This document shows positions 24,238 to 34,828 of a stretch of 64,000 nt of DNA, in pieces. The translations under genes were made by a program, and so were the position numbers. This stretch comes from Armigeres subalbatus (Eukaryota; Arthropoda; Insecta; Diptera; Culicidae). The DNA lies in contig NC_085141.1 in NCBI RefSeq assembly GCF_024139115.2, positions 373,320,949-373,384,948 of the forward strand, in the 5' to 3' direction. Within the stretch, counting starts at the first letter, position 1. Every line of letters begins with the position of its first letter. The notes under the pieces were generated by a model. The model saw only the letters and a program-made list of their open reading frames with translations. It was not told the origin of the DNA and made no database searches.

Positions 24238-24819
24238 CAGTGGAGAATGTTGAAAGTTTCAATATCTTGGTAGCCGAATGGCTCAGACAGCAGTACCAAG
24301 ATCGACATACGCACGGATCAAGAAAGTAAGGGCTGCCTTTACGAGTTTAAGAAATATCTGGAAAAACAGGCAGATAAGTGAACGCACCAAATACGAATTT
24401 TCAACTCTAACGTGAAATCTGTGCTGTTATACGCTGGCAAACATGGTGTGTATCAGTGGAGAGCAGCAGCAGGTGTTCATGAATGCCTGCGGTATATAAT
24501 TCGGGCCTGTGGCCTCACAACTGGATCTCAAACAGCTATCGTCGTTGTCACCAGAGCCGATACCACAGAAATTCGGGATCGGAAGGGGGCTTGATCGGCA
24601 CACTCTACGTAGGGAGCGAAACGAAATCTGTAAACAAGCATTGGACTGGAACCAGCGGGACATCGCAGAGGCAGACCAGAGGCTCATGGCGGCAAGCCTC
24701 AAAAAGAAATAAAAAGTCGACCGAAATCTATCCTGGCAACAGGTTAAAGCGATGGCAGCACTCAGGATGGAGATCTTTCAAGTTGGCCTTTGCACCACCA
24801 GAGTTACAGGATCCATAAG
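24238..24819 (+). mobile_element. 5'-truncated RTE-like LINE copy with target duplication
   Basis: The sequence parallels the 3' part of the minus-strand element at 34829-38378: the GTACCAAGATCGACAT segment, ARIKKARAAF-like and NVKSVLLYA-like coding remnants, and the ACAGGATCCATAAG terminus. ATTATTGTAAAA at 24226-24237 is repeated as ATTATTGAAAA at 24820-24830, which fixes both ends. The reading frame is broken by several indels. It would encode only the C-terminal part after the reverse transcriptase palm. Confidence 0.88.
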
Positions 24820-24930
24820 ATTATTGAAAACATGAAGACATTTTTCAAAATTTAGCTGCAGTCCGCTGATACAAAAGTGTCGGCCTTGATGCAAAAACCA
24901 TCGGCGGATTTTTAAAATATTTTCCATTTG

Positions 24931-25055
24931 AGACCAACATTTGAAAGGGCGTAACATCCGAATTTTCCTTCTGATTCTTCGTCCACATATAAGCTTTATG
25001 TAGACAAAGAATCAGAAGAATAAATACAACTGACACCATTTTCAAATGTTGGTCT
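24931..25055. repeat. 125-bp palindromic hairpin element
   Basis: AGACCAACATTTGAAA at 24931 is inverted at 25040-25055. CTTCTGATTCTT is inverted as AAGAATCAGAAG, and the centre is the palindrome AAGCTT at 24991-24996. The arms are about 60 nt with a few mismatches and essentially no loop. It is probably a hairpin MITE. Confidence 0.75.
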
Positions 25056-26390
25056 AGATTTTTCCTTTTCAATTTTTTTTATGGAAATTGAGAATGAATC
25101 GCAACCTGTTTTTTCGTTCATTTTTGCCTTTCTCGTACAACTAAGTTGTAGCGAAAGGCTATCATTTCACTCCAAATTCAAACTTTTGATAGAAGTCCCG
25201 GAGACCCATAGTGTTATATACCATTCGACTCAGTTCGATGAGCTGAACAAATGTCTGTCTGTCCGTGTGCGTATGTGTGTGCGGTGTGTGTGTGCACAAA
25301 ATGCCATAAAAACGTGTAAATTTTCACATAGAAACTCTTAACCGATTTTCTTGCAACAAGTTGCATCCGACAGAGACTAAAACGCTGTTGATCACTATTG
25401 AATTTCATGATAATAGCAAATTGCAAAAAATAGATAATATTAAAATAGTGATGGTGCCTGTGACGGTTATTAACGAAAAAAAATGTCCATCCATTCTGAA
25501 CTCGCCTTTCGAAAGATATATTATCCAGGAGTCTGCTATGAAAATTTCAAAATATTTCATCTAGAGAATCGAAGTTATATCAGTTACAAATTTAATGATT
25601 TTGCGTTCTATATTTCACTAATATGCAACCATATATACCGTGAATTTCCTCCTGATTACATCCAAATAAATTATCACCAAATATGCAATTTGCAACCTCA
25701 ACCAACTATAACCTGAAACCTATTCTTTGAATAATAGAAAACAAATAAAAAACATAGGATGTTAGAGATAATATCGTTCTGATACCAATGACAAAATAGA
25801 CAATACAACCACAATACAGTATTCAATTTACAGAATTATTGCACTTCAATCTCCTAATCATACCAAAGTGTGAATATTCTCTATGACAGACAAGTAATTA
25901 CACTCTGGATGATGATTTTGTTTTTATTAAATATGATAATAGTTGGTAACATAGAATACCGCGTTGAAACAATTTTGTCTTTCATGGGTACTGGGTATAG
26001 TTAGTAAGACTAGTAACCAACATTTAAACAACAATATACATCATTTGTTGTCAGTTATACAACCATCATCCAGTTCGATTCAAGCAGTGGTACAAAAACG
26101 AGCTCCATTTGGAAAAAAATGGGAAAGGTTAGATCACACGAGGAAAACCGCCTTTTCCGAGAACGGTAGACGGAAAAAGCATATATGCCCGACTTCGGAA
26201 CGTCTCAACAATTTAACTCACTGACATTTACTTCATAAATTAATGCATTTACTACATAAATTAACTGACACAGGGAATACTAGTATCCGACTTAGAACTA
26301 GAAAAGGGAAACCATCTCATTTCCATAAAGCCAGGTAAGAAAATGAGAGATTTTAAAAGCCTGAAACTATTTAAGAAATATTCCACTGTC

Positions 26391-26898
26391 ATGAGACGAG
26401 TTTAGTACAATTCCATTCAATTCCACCAAATCGTATTACTTTTACATATACTTATTTCGACCTGAACTGTACACACTTAGTTTTTATTTCTGCAGCTCGG
26501 CAAAAATCCACACAGCCATACGCCAACAAAATAAAAAGCTGATATTCCGGCAAAAATGATGTTTGTTAGCTGATTTTTGGCAAATCATTTGCTGATTTTC
26601 AGAACTTTTGACAGAAATCTCGGCAAAAAACATGTTTGCTGGGGCACAGCTGTGCGAATCTCGGTAAAAGTTGACCATTTTGCTGAGATCCCGGTTAAAA
26701 AAATTAAGTGTGTAAGGACGTCTAGTACTTGACTCGACTCAAGTCGAGCAACTGAAGACGACTTTACAAGTCAACAGACTTGAGTCGAGTCAAGTACGAA
26801 ATACTGAAGACGACCTTACAGTTGAGGTCGAATATATGTACGTGTAAAAGTAATACGATTTGATGGAATTAAATGGAATTGTAGTAAACTCGTCTCAT
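26391..26898. mobile_element. Foldback element with ~80-bp inverted arms
   Basis: ATGAGACGAGTTTAGTACAA at 26391 is matched in inverse by sequence ending CGTCTCAT at 26898. The arms extend through AATCGTATTACTTTTACA and CGACCTGAACTGTA. The central part consists of inverted words such as GTACTTGACTCGACTCAAG. The left arm is interrupted at a TA by the MITE at 26472-26712, and removing that insert restores arm symmetry. Confidence 0.82.
26472..26712. mobile_element. 241-bp MITE with TA target duplication, nested in the foldback
   Basis: The termini are CACACTTAGTTTTTAT and, inverted, CACACTTAATTTTTTT. TA flanks each side (26470-26471 and 26713-26714). The other arm of the host foldback carries the uninterrupted sequence across this site (ACTGTAAGG on the inverted strand), which confirms the insertion point. 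A TA duplication suggests a Tc1/mariner-type source. Confidence 0.88.
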
Positions 26899-27865
26899 TT
26901 ATGAACCAGTATTCGAATTTCATATTTCTAAGTCAGACAATTCAAACAAGTCAGTTAGAATTGTTCAGTGTGATAAATAAACAATATTCACAGTGAAATT
27001 GTTTCAAAATTAATAATTTAGATTCAATTTTGAAACTAGATATGCCTATTTGATACTGAAAGGCTGATTGTGATATGTAATGGACGTGAAATTTTCGTTA
27101 AACATCCTGGCCATGATAGTCATAGAACAATAATGTGTTATGAAAAATGCCTTGCATCTATGAATATTTTTAAAGTTTATCCGTGGCTTGCTCCCATTAA
27201 GAGTTTCATCGTACTATAAAGATGCTCATGTTGCACGCATTTAGGCGTAAGTATGCTCTTCGTATAGTTTCATAGTACTATGAAATTGTCCGAAAGTCAA
27301 AATTCGAACATAGGAAATTCAAGAAACTTTTGGCAGCGCTATCTGTCGTCTACTAGTGTAAATTTTCTATCATAACATTAGACGGTGTAACTGTTTTGCC
27401 TTTCTTGTACATCATCGAGGTGTAAGCGTAAAGGCTACATTTATTACCTTTTTGCCCGAGAAAGGCGCCATCACCGCTAGGTGGATCAATCTGGGTTTTT
27501 TTTAATAGAAATAGGATCTTAGTGTCAAATAACGCAGATATGCATCGGCATTGCAACCGACGCTGCGTTACCGGTTTTTCTCGATGCACACCTTACGTCT
27601 TTTTAACACTGAGTTGAAAAGACGCTACGTGGGCATCGGCCCTAAGATGCGCTTTGCGTTTAATGATTAAATCATTAAATTTTAATGATTTGTATTTTTT
27701 ACACCGCTATTGTTATTCATCAAAAGTTTTTCGTGTAAAAAAACACATGATTCGAGAGCAACACCCCCTCTCCCCATGTGGCTTATCGCGGTTATTTTCC
27801 AAACCCACCTCCCCCTCCACCCATATATGATCACGTGATTTCTGGACGGCCCCTATATACGTAGT

Positions 27866-28747
27866 AGAGTGGGGCGCAGTTATATGGAAAAACGCAAACT
27901 CCAATCAAGTGAAATCAAGGTTTTTCTAAATCGTTTTGGAACCCCAATTGACTGCACAAAAGATTGTCTCGATTGGTTGCGTCCCCGCTTTCCGCATCGC
28001 GCTTGAAATTTATTTGGAAATAAATATGCATTTGTGCTCCAAACGGCTTCAATTTATCGCCAATCACGTGACTCATCACGTTGCCATATAGGCTGAAGAA
28101 TGCCGAAACACTTTGCTGAAGAAGGTGCGTTTCTGGAACGTCTACAAAAAATGTTATAACGCTTCGAAGATTGGTTGTTCGAACCATATAGAAAAAAATC
28201 AATGTTTCTGCCAGCACTACCGGGGAACATACGGTTGTTTGTGGGCAAAACCTTTCTTGTTTCTTGTCCCGATTCTTACGTTGAGTAGTGATTCTAAATA
28301 ACTCCAATTTGCATCCCAGCCTAATAAGATCAATAATTTTGATATAACACTCAGTTAAATTATTGGTCTATGTAGTTCGGCAGTGCTGGCAGAATAATCT
28401 ATTTTTTGCATATGGTTTGAACAAGCAATCTTCGAAGGGTTATAACTTTTTTGGTGGGCATAAGTAAGTAAATTCCAGCATCGAACCATCTTCAGAAAAG
28501 TTTTTCGGCATCCTTCGGGTTATACTTCAACACGATGTGTCACTCGGTTTACAATAAACTGAAACCTCTAGAAGTAAAAATGCAAAAATTTATCTTTTCC
28601 CATACTAATTTCCATACAAACTTCAAACGCGATGCGGAAAGCGAGGAAGCAACCAATCGCGCTCAAATTCTGCACAGTTGTTTGGGACCCCGAATAGTAT
28701 AGAAAAACCTTTGATTTGAAAAAAATGATCATGACGCCCCGCTCTAG
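27866..28747. mobile_element. 0.88-kb long inverted-repeat (palindromic) element
   Basis: The left half (AGAGTGGGGCG, then GGTTTTTCTA, GATTGGTTGCGTCC, CGCTTTCCGCATCGCG) is mirrored by the right half, with inner blocks such as CGAAGATTGGTTGTTCGAACC also inverted. The two halves meet near 28300, so nearly the whole element is a hairpin with arms of about 350 nt. TACGTAGT at 27858-27865 and 28748-28755 is a probable 8-bp target duplication, the length made by hAT- and P-type transposases. No protein is encoded. Confidence 0.8.
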
Positions 28748-28755
28748 TACGTAGT

Positions 28756-29320
28756 CACCTTCGTGTACAACCCCATTGGGCGGCACTTTTGAGTTTTGTT
28801 CTCCTCTCATGGCTATCATGACATCCATGTAGCTCTAGAGTGGCCCAAAATGCATGAAATCCTGAATTGTAGCTCCTACCGTCAGCTTTGGCAATAGATG
28901 TCTTGCCCTTGTTTCGGGGCTTGCCATGACCTTTACGAAGAGCACCTTTACTCTTACGAGCATCTCGCTTCCTGACCACAACAAACTAATCTTCATAGTT
29001 AATCGTCTGTGCTACTACGTGTTCCAAGCTTCCTTAGCATTCATGACATCTCTTAATAAAAAAAGATACTTGAATTGATGGTGGTGCATCTAGGTATTCG
29101 AAAACACCTGATTGGACATTTCATCATTTGTCATTGAGCAAAAAAATTTGCCCCTTTCATCGGTGTACCTACATAGTATTCGTTTTTTCGCGATTTTTTT
29201 ACGCGGGTTGTTTTTACGCGATTTGTAAACGCCAATTTTGGAATTTTCGCCTTTATTAAGAACCCTTGAAAAACTTCTCTTACTCAAATCAAGGCATACC
29301 AATAATTCGATGGTGATTAT
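28756..29320. other. No recognised element; one basic reading frame
   Basis: On the minus strand, 28979-28790 encodes a lysine/arginine-rich stretch (MVRKRDARKSKGALRKGHGK at its start) with no recognised domain. It may be a relic but cannot be assigned. ACGCG/TTTTTACGCG words near 29180-29225 resemble terminal motifs of mosquito repeats. Confidence 0.3.
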
Positions 29321-29421
29321 TGTAATGAAGTCAAGAGAAACACACGCGTGCACATGAACATGACTTTTTATTTCTGATCTCGTTCATACGACTGTGTTGC
29401 CAAACAATTTGAATCACAACA
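29321..29421 (-). repeat. 3' LTR of the Gypsy element
   Basis: 101 bp, TG...CA termini on either strand, intact. Against the 5' LTR it shows one clear substitution (GTTGCCAAAC versus GTTGCCAGAC) outside the insertion junction. Confidence 0.92.
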
Positions 29422-29466
29422 TATCTCTCTTATCATATTTTGAAGAACTTTTATTTCTATCACTCT

Positions 29467-31041
29467 TCAATCAAAGTTGTAGTCATCATAGCGCTTGGGT
29501 CGCATTTTCAAGCGATTCGGTCTGGTAGGCTCAGGATTTTCCACGGATTGTGCGCCCTTTCGATCCATGGGCGTCGATGACGTCGCACTAGCTGATGAAT
29601 CCTCCTCAACGATAGACTGTTGGTGTATCAAAGGTTTCACATGCGATGTGTTGCGTTTGTAGATTTGTCCGTCCGATGTTTCCAGTGTTAAGCTGTTTCC
29701 GTGTCGATTGATAACCTTCACTGGCATAGGCAAAAACTGGAGAGTTTATTTTGCGGCAACATGCTCTTCATTAGCACCTCGTCGCCAATCGATACCAATG
29801 ACTCCTTTGCTTGAACATTTTCGTCTCTGTTTATTTTAGATTGGTACTTCAATGTTCGATCTCGGTCTCGCATCTCTTGGTCGTCGATGGCATCCGTTTG
29901 AAAATGGGGAATCAGGTCCCGTAATCTCCGTCCAAACATTAATTGTGCCGTCACCCCCGTCACAGAATGTGGTGTCACCGTGTACATGTATAAATATTCC
30001 TGAAGTGCCATTTTCCAGTCCGTGTTCTTTTGCTTGCTTATTTTCAGTACCTTCAAGATCGACCGGTTTTGGCGCTCGACTTCACCATTGGCACTAGGGT
30101 AGTACGGGGTGGTGTGAGTCAGCTTTATACCGTAGTCGATGCAGTAATCTTTCTTCTCTTCGCTTGAGAAGTTTCTACCATTATCAAAAGTCAATATTAG
30201 TGGAAGTCCCATCTTAGTGAAAGTATCCTTTAAAAAGCGGATCACATCACGCGAGGTTGTTCGAGTCATAGGTTCTGCTAGAACGTATCGGCTGTAAAGA
30301 TCTATTAGCACAAAGACGTAGGAATTATCCGGTAGAGGTCCCAGAAAATTGCCGACCAGGTGAACCCAAGGAGCCGCTGGTAGTTCTCAGATGCGTAAAG
30401 GCTCTGGCTTCTCGAGTGGTGCAACCAGTTGGCATTCAAAACACTCACGACAGGTACGTTCCACGTCAGTATCTATTCCAGGCAACCACACTGCAATCCT
30501 TGTTCTTCGCTTTATCTTCTCTCGACCTGGATGGCCGATGTGGGCCAGCTGCAAAACCGTTCCCCGTAGCTTCACAGGAATAACAACTCTGGATCCTCGT
30601 AGCAGAACGTCATTTGCGAAGCATAACTCGACTTTGAATGCTGCGTACCGTTTCAAAACACCTTCCCATTTGTCGTCTTGAAGAGCTTTCCGAACGTTTA
30701 GTATTTCCACATCCACTTGTGAGCAATTTATGATCTCATTCATCGTTACCGCTGTCGGCCTGCTGACCTCTGCCACAGCGTAAAGAGCTGCCTCAGCAGC
30801 TTTGTCAAACGTATCACATTTTAGTTCCTCAGGCAGCCTTGACAATGGATCCGCAATATTGGTTTTTCCTGGAACATGTATCATACGATACCGGAAACAC
30901 TGCATCCTTAGCACCCACCTTTCTTGCCTCTTATTTGGAGATGATGTGTCACTGAATATATCAACAAGGGGCTTGTGATCCGTTAGTATCGTGAATTCCA
31001 AACCAGTTAAGCACATTTGAAAGCGTTCAGTCGCCCAAGCG
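29467..31041 (-). pseudogene. Gypsy pol, end of RNase H plus integrase (broken)
   Basis: Starting at the R1 insertion edge, the minus strand encodes the last RNase H block (LTDHKPLVDIF), then the integrase HHCC zinc finger (HIGHPGREK to CRECFEC) and the catalytic core. Core motifs are LIDLYSR (first Asp), TFDNG (second Asp) and GEVER (Glu), with the Asp-35-Glu spacing intact. An in-frame TGA at 30387-30389 cuts the protein between the zinc finger and the core, and a frameshift near 29718-29735 separates the C-terminal tail. The tail contains a KVINRHGNSLTLETSDGQ segment typical of the nucleic-acid-binding end. Integrase would insert the cDNA into the genome, but this copy cannot make a functional one. 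Confidence 0.9.
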
Positions 31042-31259
31042 GGAGGGGCAGCAGGGACTTTGTCCAAGGGCTTGACGTCCCCTCCCCATGGCCACTGCGA
31101 GTTAGACCGGGACCATCGTCCCTAACCCCTAATCCCAAGGTGTCAAGCGACCCGTGCCGAGGGGATGCATGGCCAGGGGGGTGAAATAATGAGCTAGGCC
31201 TTTAACGGAGCCTGTGGGGTACCTGGGCACCCTCCACAGTAATTGTCCCTTACCGCGTC

Positions 31260-32929
31260 ATGCTGGGCTCTGGCGTGGTGGACCTCTTCTCCCGAGCAAC
31301 TCGTGGGACCAAAATGGAAAACCAAGTCAATTCTTCAATTAGTGGTAGTAGTGTAGGCGACAACCCCTTCGCAAGAGGTGGGTTGTTCAGGTCTCCGCCT
31401 AGGAGGCCAGAGGCAATAGTCGGCAGCTCAGTGCGCAGCGCCAGCGTGGGTCACTCAACCTTCCTCTCGGCTATAAAAACGCCGGTAGGGGTTATTGACG
31501 ACCCATGGCTTGTGGAGGCGATGAACCGCAAACGCGATGGGCTTTCGGCCTTCGAGGTGGCGACGGAACAGCTGGACGCCATCATCGACTTTGCGTCATC
31601 GAAGCATAATATCAGCAAGGACCTCAAGAGGAGCTTGCAGAAACTTCGAAAGTCGATGCTGGACGCCAAGCTGGAGAGGGCGGTCGGGACGGCCAAGTGT
31701 AAACCCGTGAAATCCGTGGAGTCGAGGTCTACCCAGACTGAGGCCCAAGGATTCGCGGACTCGGCCAAGGTCGAATCGACCGAAGGCGTGCCAGCGAAGA
31801 CGGTGGTACCAAAGTCTACCCAGACTGAGGCTCAAGTATTTGCGGGTACGTCGGGGGTAACTGCTCCAACGGAGCAGACACAAAAACGGGGGAGACAGTC
31901 GCCAGGGGATGAGCTCCCTGGGGGCCGCTCCAAAACGCGGAGGGTTACTACCCCGAACAAGGGTAGTGGGGCTGGGAAGCTGAACCCCGGCCAGGTACCT
32001 CCAAAACCGGGGGAGCAAGGACCTGGAAAGGTCCGTCCACCCAGGAAAGACGGTGTTAAGGGGTTACGGCAGAGCTCTCAGCCACACCAGACCAGGGAAA
32101 TAGAGGGGGATGACGCCTACTGGACCCTGGTCAAGAACAAGAGGAAACCGAAGACGTCAAGGGCCGAAAAGAAGGCCCAGGCGAATGAGGGTAGCAAGAA
32201 GTCTAGGGTAGGCGCCAATCGCTCCAGGGGCGATGCCCTAGTCATCACGGCGGACGAGGCTAAGTACTCGGACGTTTTGAAGGCGATGAGGAGTGACGTC
32301 AAGCTCGGTGAACTCGGCGCCGACGTACGTCGAATAAGACGTATCCGTATCCTCCGGCGAGATGATCCTCGAGCTGAAGCGGGGCGTCTCGCAAAAGGGC
32401 GCCGCCTACAAGAAGTTGGCGGAGGAAGTTCTAGGCGAGACGGTCAAGGGCACTCACGACGGAGGTGAATCTAAGGGTTAAAGACCTAGACGAGATCACC
32501 GATGTCGAAGAGCTCGTCACGCCACTGCGGCGACAGTGTGAAGTGGAGACGCCCACCGCAGCCGTTTGGCTACGGAAAGGTCCGGCAGGGACGCAGGTAG
32601 CATTGGTTCGGCTATCTGCAGCGGACGCCTCTAAGGTAGTCAAGTTAGGGAGCGTCAAGGTGGGATGGTCGGTATGCCCTGTGGGCATATACTAGCAATC
32701 CGAAGTTTGCTTCAAGTGCCTGGAACCGGGGCACAAGCAATGGGACTGCAAAGGCCCTGACAGAAGCAATCTCTGCCGACGCTGCGGATTGGAGGGACAT
32801 AAGGCACAATGCTGCACGAACTTTCCCAATTGTTTGATTTGTTTCAGTAAAGCTGTGAACAGCAAGCACCCCATGGGGGGTTCGAAGTGCCCGGCGTTTA
32901 AGCGTGCTGCAAAATCACAGTGCAGGTAA
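31260..32929 (+). pseudogene. R1-type ORF1 (gag-like nucleic-acid-binding protein), broken
   Basis: The open stretch 31260-32468 has a hydrophilic, Gly/Ser/Lys-rich N-terminal half with a repeated PKSTQTEAQ-type motif. A frameshift near 32430-32465 moves the reading into the frame of 32465-32695, which contains the conserved WLRKGPAGTQVALVRLS segment. An in-frame TAG at 32693-32695 follows. The same frame then runs to 32929 and encodes three zinc knuckles: CFKCLEPGHKQWDC, CRRCGLEGHKAQCC and CLICFS with a downstream His and Cys. ORF1 proteins of this group bind their own RNA as part of the retrotransposition complex. The start could be 31260 or the ATG at 31314. The frameshift and stop make this copy non-functional. 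Confidence 0.88.
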
Positions 32930-32949
32930 CGCAGCTGGCTTGATCGGCC

Positions 32950-33180
32950 TCGCCCGAGTGTTTGGTGTGCGCAGGTTTAAAGGAAACGGCGGAATACGTG
33001 TTGTTCGTGTGCTCACATTTTCGCGCAATGCGCGACCACATGCTTGCCACATGTGGTCTGGACACTACCACGGACAACCTAGTTCGGGGGATGTGTAAAG
33101 ATGAAGATGGCTGGAACGCCGTTTTATCGGCTGTCGCCTAAATCGTCTCGGAGCTACACAGAAGGTGGCGCGTGGACTCA
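32950..33180 (+). pseudogene. R1 ORF2 C-terminal remnant
   Basis: Immediately after ORF1 the sequence jumps to ORF2's C-terminal Cys/His region: CLVCAGLKETAEYVLFVC, then SHFRAMRDHMLATCGLDTTT and a region ending near a stop at about 33138. The rest of ORF2 is missing, giving a deletion junction between about 32930 and 32950. The remaining 3' part to 33885 is an untranslated region whose short frames are unsupported. Confidence 0.8.
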
Positions 33181-33897
33181 AGGATGGCTAGTTCAGGCGC
33201 AAATAAGAGGTGGTCCAAGGGATCGGAGTCGGCTTCATGGGTCATACCGGTGGTCATGCTCTGTGGTCGAATTCGATCCTTTTATCAAACAAGTGGCCGC
33301 GCGAAGAACAACATGGTATCGTCGCTTTCGCGGCGCTGGTCAACCGGGCGGGTTTCGAGCCCGAGGACGGAAAGGGGTCCTCGTCAAGGCTGGGGCAGGC
33401 GTAGGCACCGCGTCGGCAAGTCCCTCTGTGTGCTGGCGAATAAGCCATATCGCAGAAAGGTCAATTTGGGGTGCACGCGGCATCATCATTCTTGATACCA
33501 GTCGTGCAGAGGGAAGCAGGCGCGAAGTCGACCCTTCCCACCTTCCGAGGACATAGGGCGTGGTAAGGCCACCTGGAAAGCCGGCAACGCGCTGGCACGA
33601 TACCATGGTGTTCTTCTAAAAAAGCGAGTTACGATGTTCGGTGCTGCAAGGACACGCAGCTAACCTCGAGGGTGCGTTGTGCACTGGCCCCCCTTTGAAG
33701 CATTACTTTCTGGTTGTACCGAAGGGACTATGGGCTTGGTGGCAATGGAAACGGTTTAGCGGGTCGGGGATGTAGTCCTGCCTCCCTCGTTTGCTGTTGG
33801 AGGTGATCCCTAACCCCGCACTTCCTGGACAACCCAGGATGTCTGTTGAGCAGATTCCCCCTCCATTGCATAGGAAGAAAAAAAAAGTCGCCCAAGC

Positions 33898-34818
33898 GAT
33901 AGCCAAAGCTTCCTTGTCAAGTGTTGAGTATTTCCGTTCTACATTGGTCAAAGTTTTACTTGCATAACTGATCACACGAGCATCGTTGTGAATCATCTGG
34001 AGCAAGACGGCGCCCAGTCCGTTGTCACTGGCATCGGTGATAAGCAGTGTGCGGTTCGATGGACTGTAGTATCCGAGGTGTTTAGGGTGTCAAAGCGCAA
34101 GTTTTATTAGCCGAAAGCATCGTCGTCGTTCACTAGTCCATTCGTACTTGGTACCTTTCAGTGTCATTTGCCTCAGTGGGTACGACATCTCTGAAAGATT
34201 TGGAATAAACTTGCCCACGTAGTTCACTAGGCCTAGAAAACTACGCATTTCGGCGGTATTATGCGGTTGTCTGAAGGATTGGATAGCACTAATCTTAGCG
34301 TTCATAGGTAATATGCCTTGCTCCGACAAGGTGTGACCCATAAAATTCACTGACGTCTTTCCGAACTCACACTTTTTGATGTTAACTGTCAGTCCGAGTT
34401 CGCTGAGTCTTTGTAGAACTAGTTGAACTCTTGCATCGTGCTCTTTCTTTGTCTCCGCATAGACAAAAATGTCGTCGATAAATACCTTGACGCCTTTGAA
34501 CCATTTCAAAATTCGTTCGATTTCTTGTTGAAATATTTCGGCTGAGCAGTTCATTCCGAACATTAGCCTTTTGTACCAGTAGTACGCGTTCGGTGTCACG
34601 AAAGTCGTAATTTCGCGAGATTCCGGAGCCAGCTCAATTTGGTGGAACGCTTTATCTTCGTGAAGTACCTGCAGCCATTCAGATGAGACATTATTTCGTC
34701 GAAAGTTTGCAACGGGTGTCGTTCAGGAATTATGGCTTTATTAGCCATACGCATGTCAACACAAAGGCGTACATTTTTTCCTCCATTCTTAGGCGTCACT
34801 ACAAGACGCCCAAGTATT
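33898..34818 (-). pseudogene. Gypsy pol, reverse transcriptase and start of RNase H (broken)
   Basis: From the RTE insertion edge downward the minus strand encodes VTPKNGGKNVRLCVDMR (finger/palm motif), then after an indel near 34640 YYWYKRLMFGMNCSAEIFQ and the catalytic FIDDIFVY. LGHTLSEQGI-type thumb and connection segments follow, with RSFLGLVNYVGKFIPN. RNase H begins with a [18 protein letters not shown] segment and runs through [14 protein letters not shown] to the R1 insertion at 33897. Reverse transcriptase copies element RNA into cDNA, with RNase H removing the template. Frameshifts near 34640 and 34090 and the two nested LINEs prevent expression. Confidence 0.9.
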
Positions 34819-34828
34819 CTTCAATGGT

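Larger units (their letters stand above)
25121..27500 (+). mobile_element. TGCCTTTCTCG-family TIR element, copy 2 (2.4 kb)
   Basis: Its first ~330 bp (TTTTTGCCTTTCTCGTAC onward, including CGACTCAGTTCGATGAGCTG and a GT-rich run) and its last ~380 bp (from CATAGAACAATAATGTG at 27120 to GGTGGATCAATCTGGG) are nearly identical to the left and right parts of the 745-bp copy at 40087-40828. The ~1.67 kb between them is absent from that copy. TGCCTTTCTCG is inverted as CGAGAAAGGCG near the right end. The interior has no recognisable transposase and contains a nested foldback and a MITE. Confidence 0.8.
31042..33885 (+). mobile_element. R1-clade LINE, internally deleted, nested in Gypsy RNase H
   Basis: GTCGCCCAAGCG at 31030-31041 is repeated at 33886-33897, a perfect 12-bp target duplication. 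The element starts GGAGGGGCAGCAGGG and ends in GGAAGAAAAAAAAA. It has a GC-rich 5' UTR, a gag-like ORF1, and then only the C-terminal end of ORF2, so the endonuclease and reverse transcriptase are missing. The direct duplication and A tail show that insertion was by target-primed reverse transcription. Either the internal deletion occurred after insertion or a deleted RNA was mobilised in trans. Confidence 0.92.

Noticed and set aside
24412..24712. Small frames on both strands near the RTE copy
   Set aside because: They are shifted fragments of the truncated RTE reverse transcriptase C-terminus and their antisense shadows.
31260..32929. Possible host zinc-knuckle gene
   Set aside because: It lies entirely between perfect 12-bp duplications, with an R1-type 5' UTR and A tail, so it is a retrotransposon ORF1.
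33101..33606. Open frames of 90-150 codons after the R1 ORF2 remnant
   Set aside because: GC-rich 3' untranslated sequence of the R1 element. Frames overlap on both strands and have no recognised domain.
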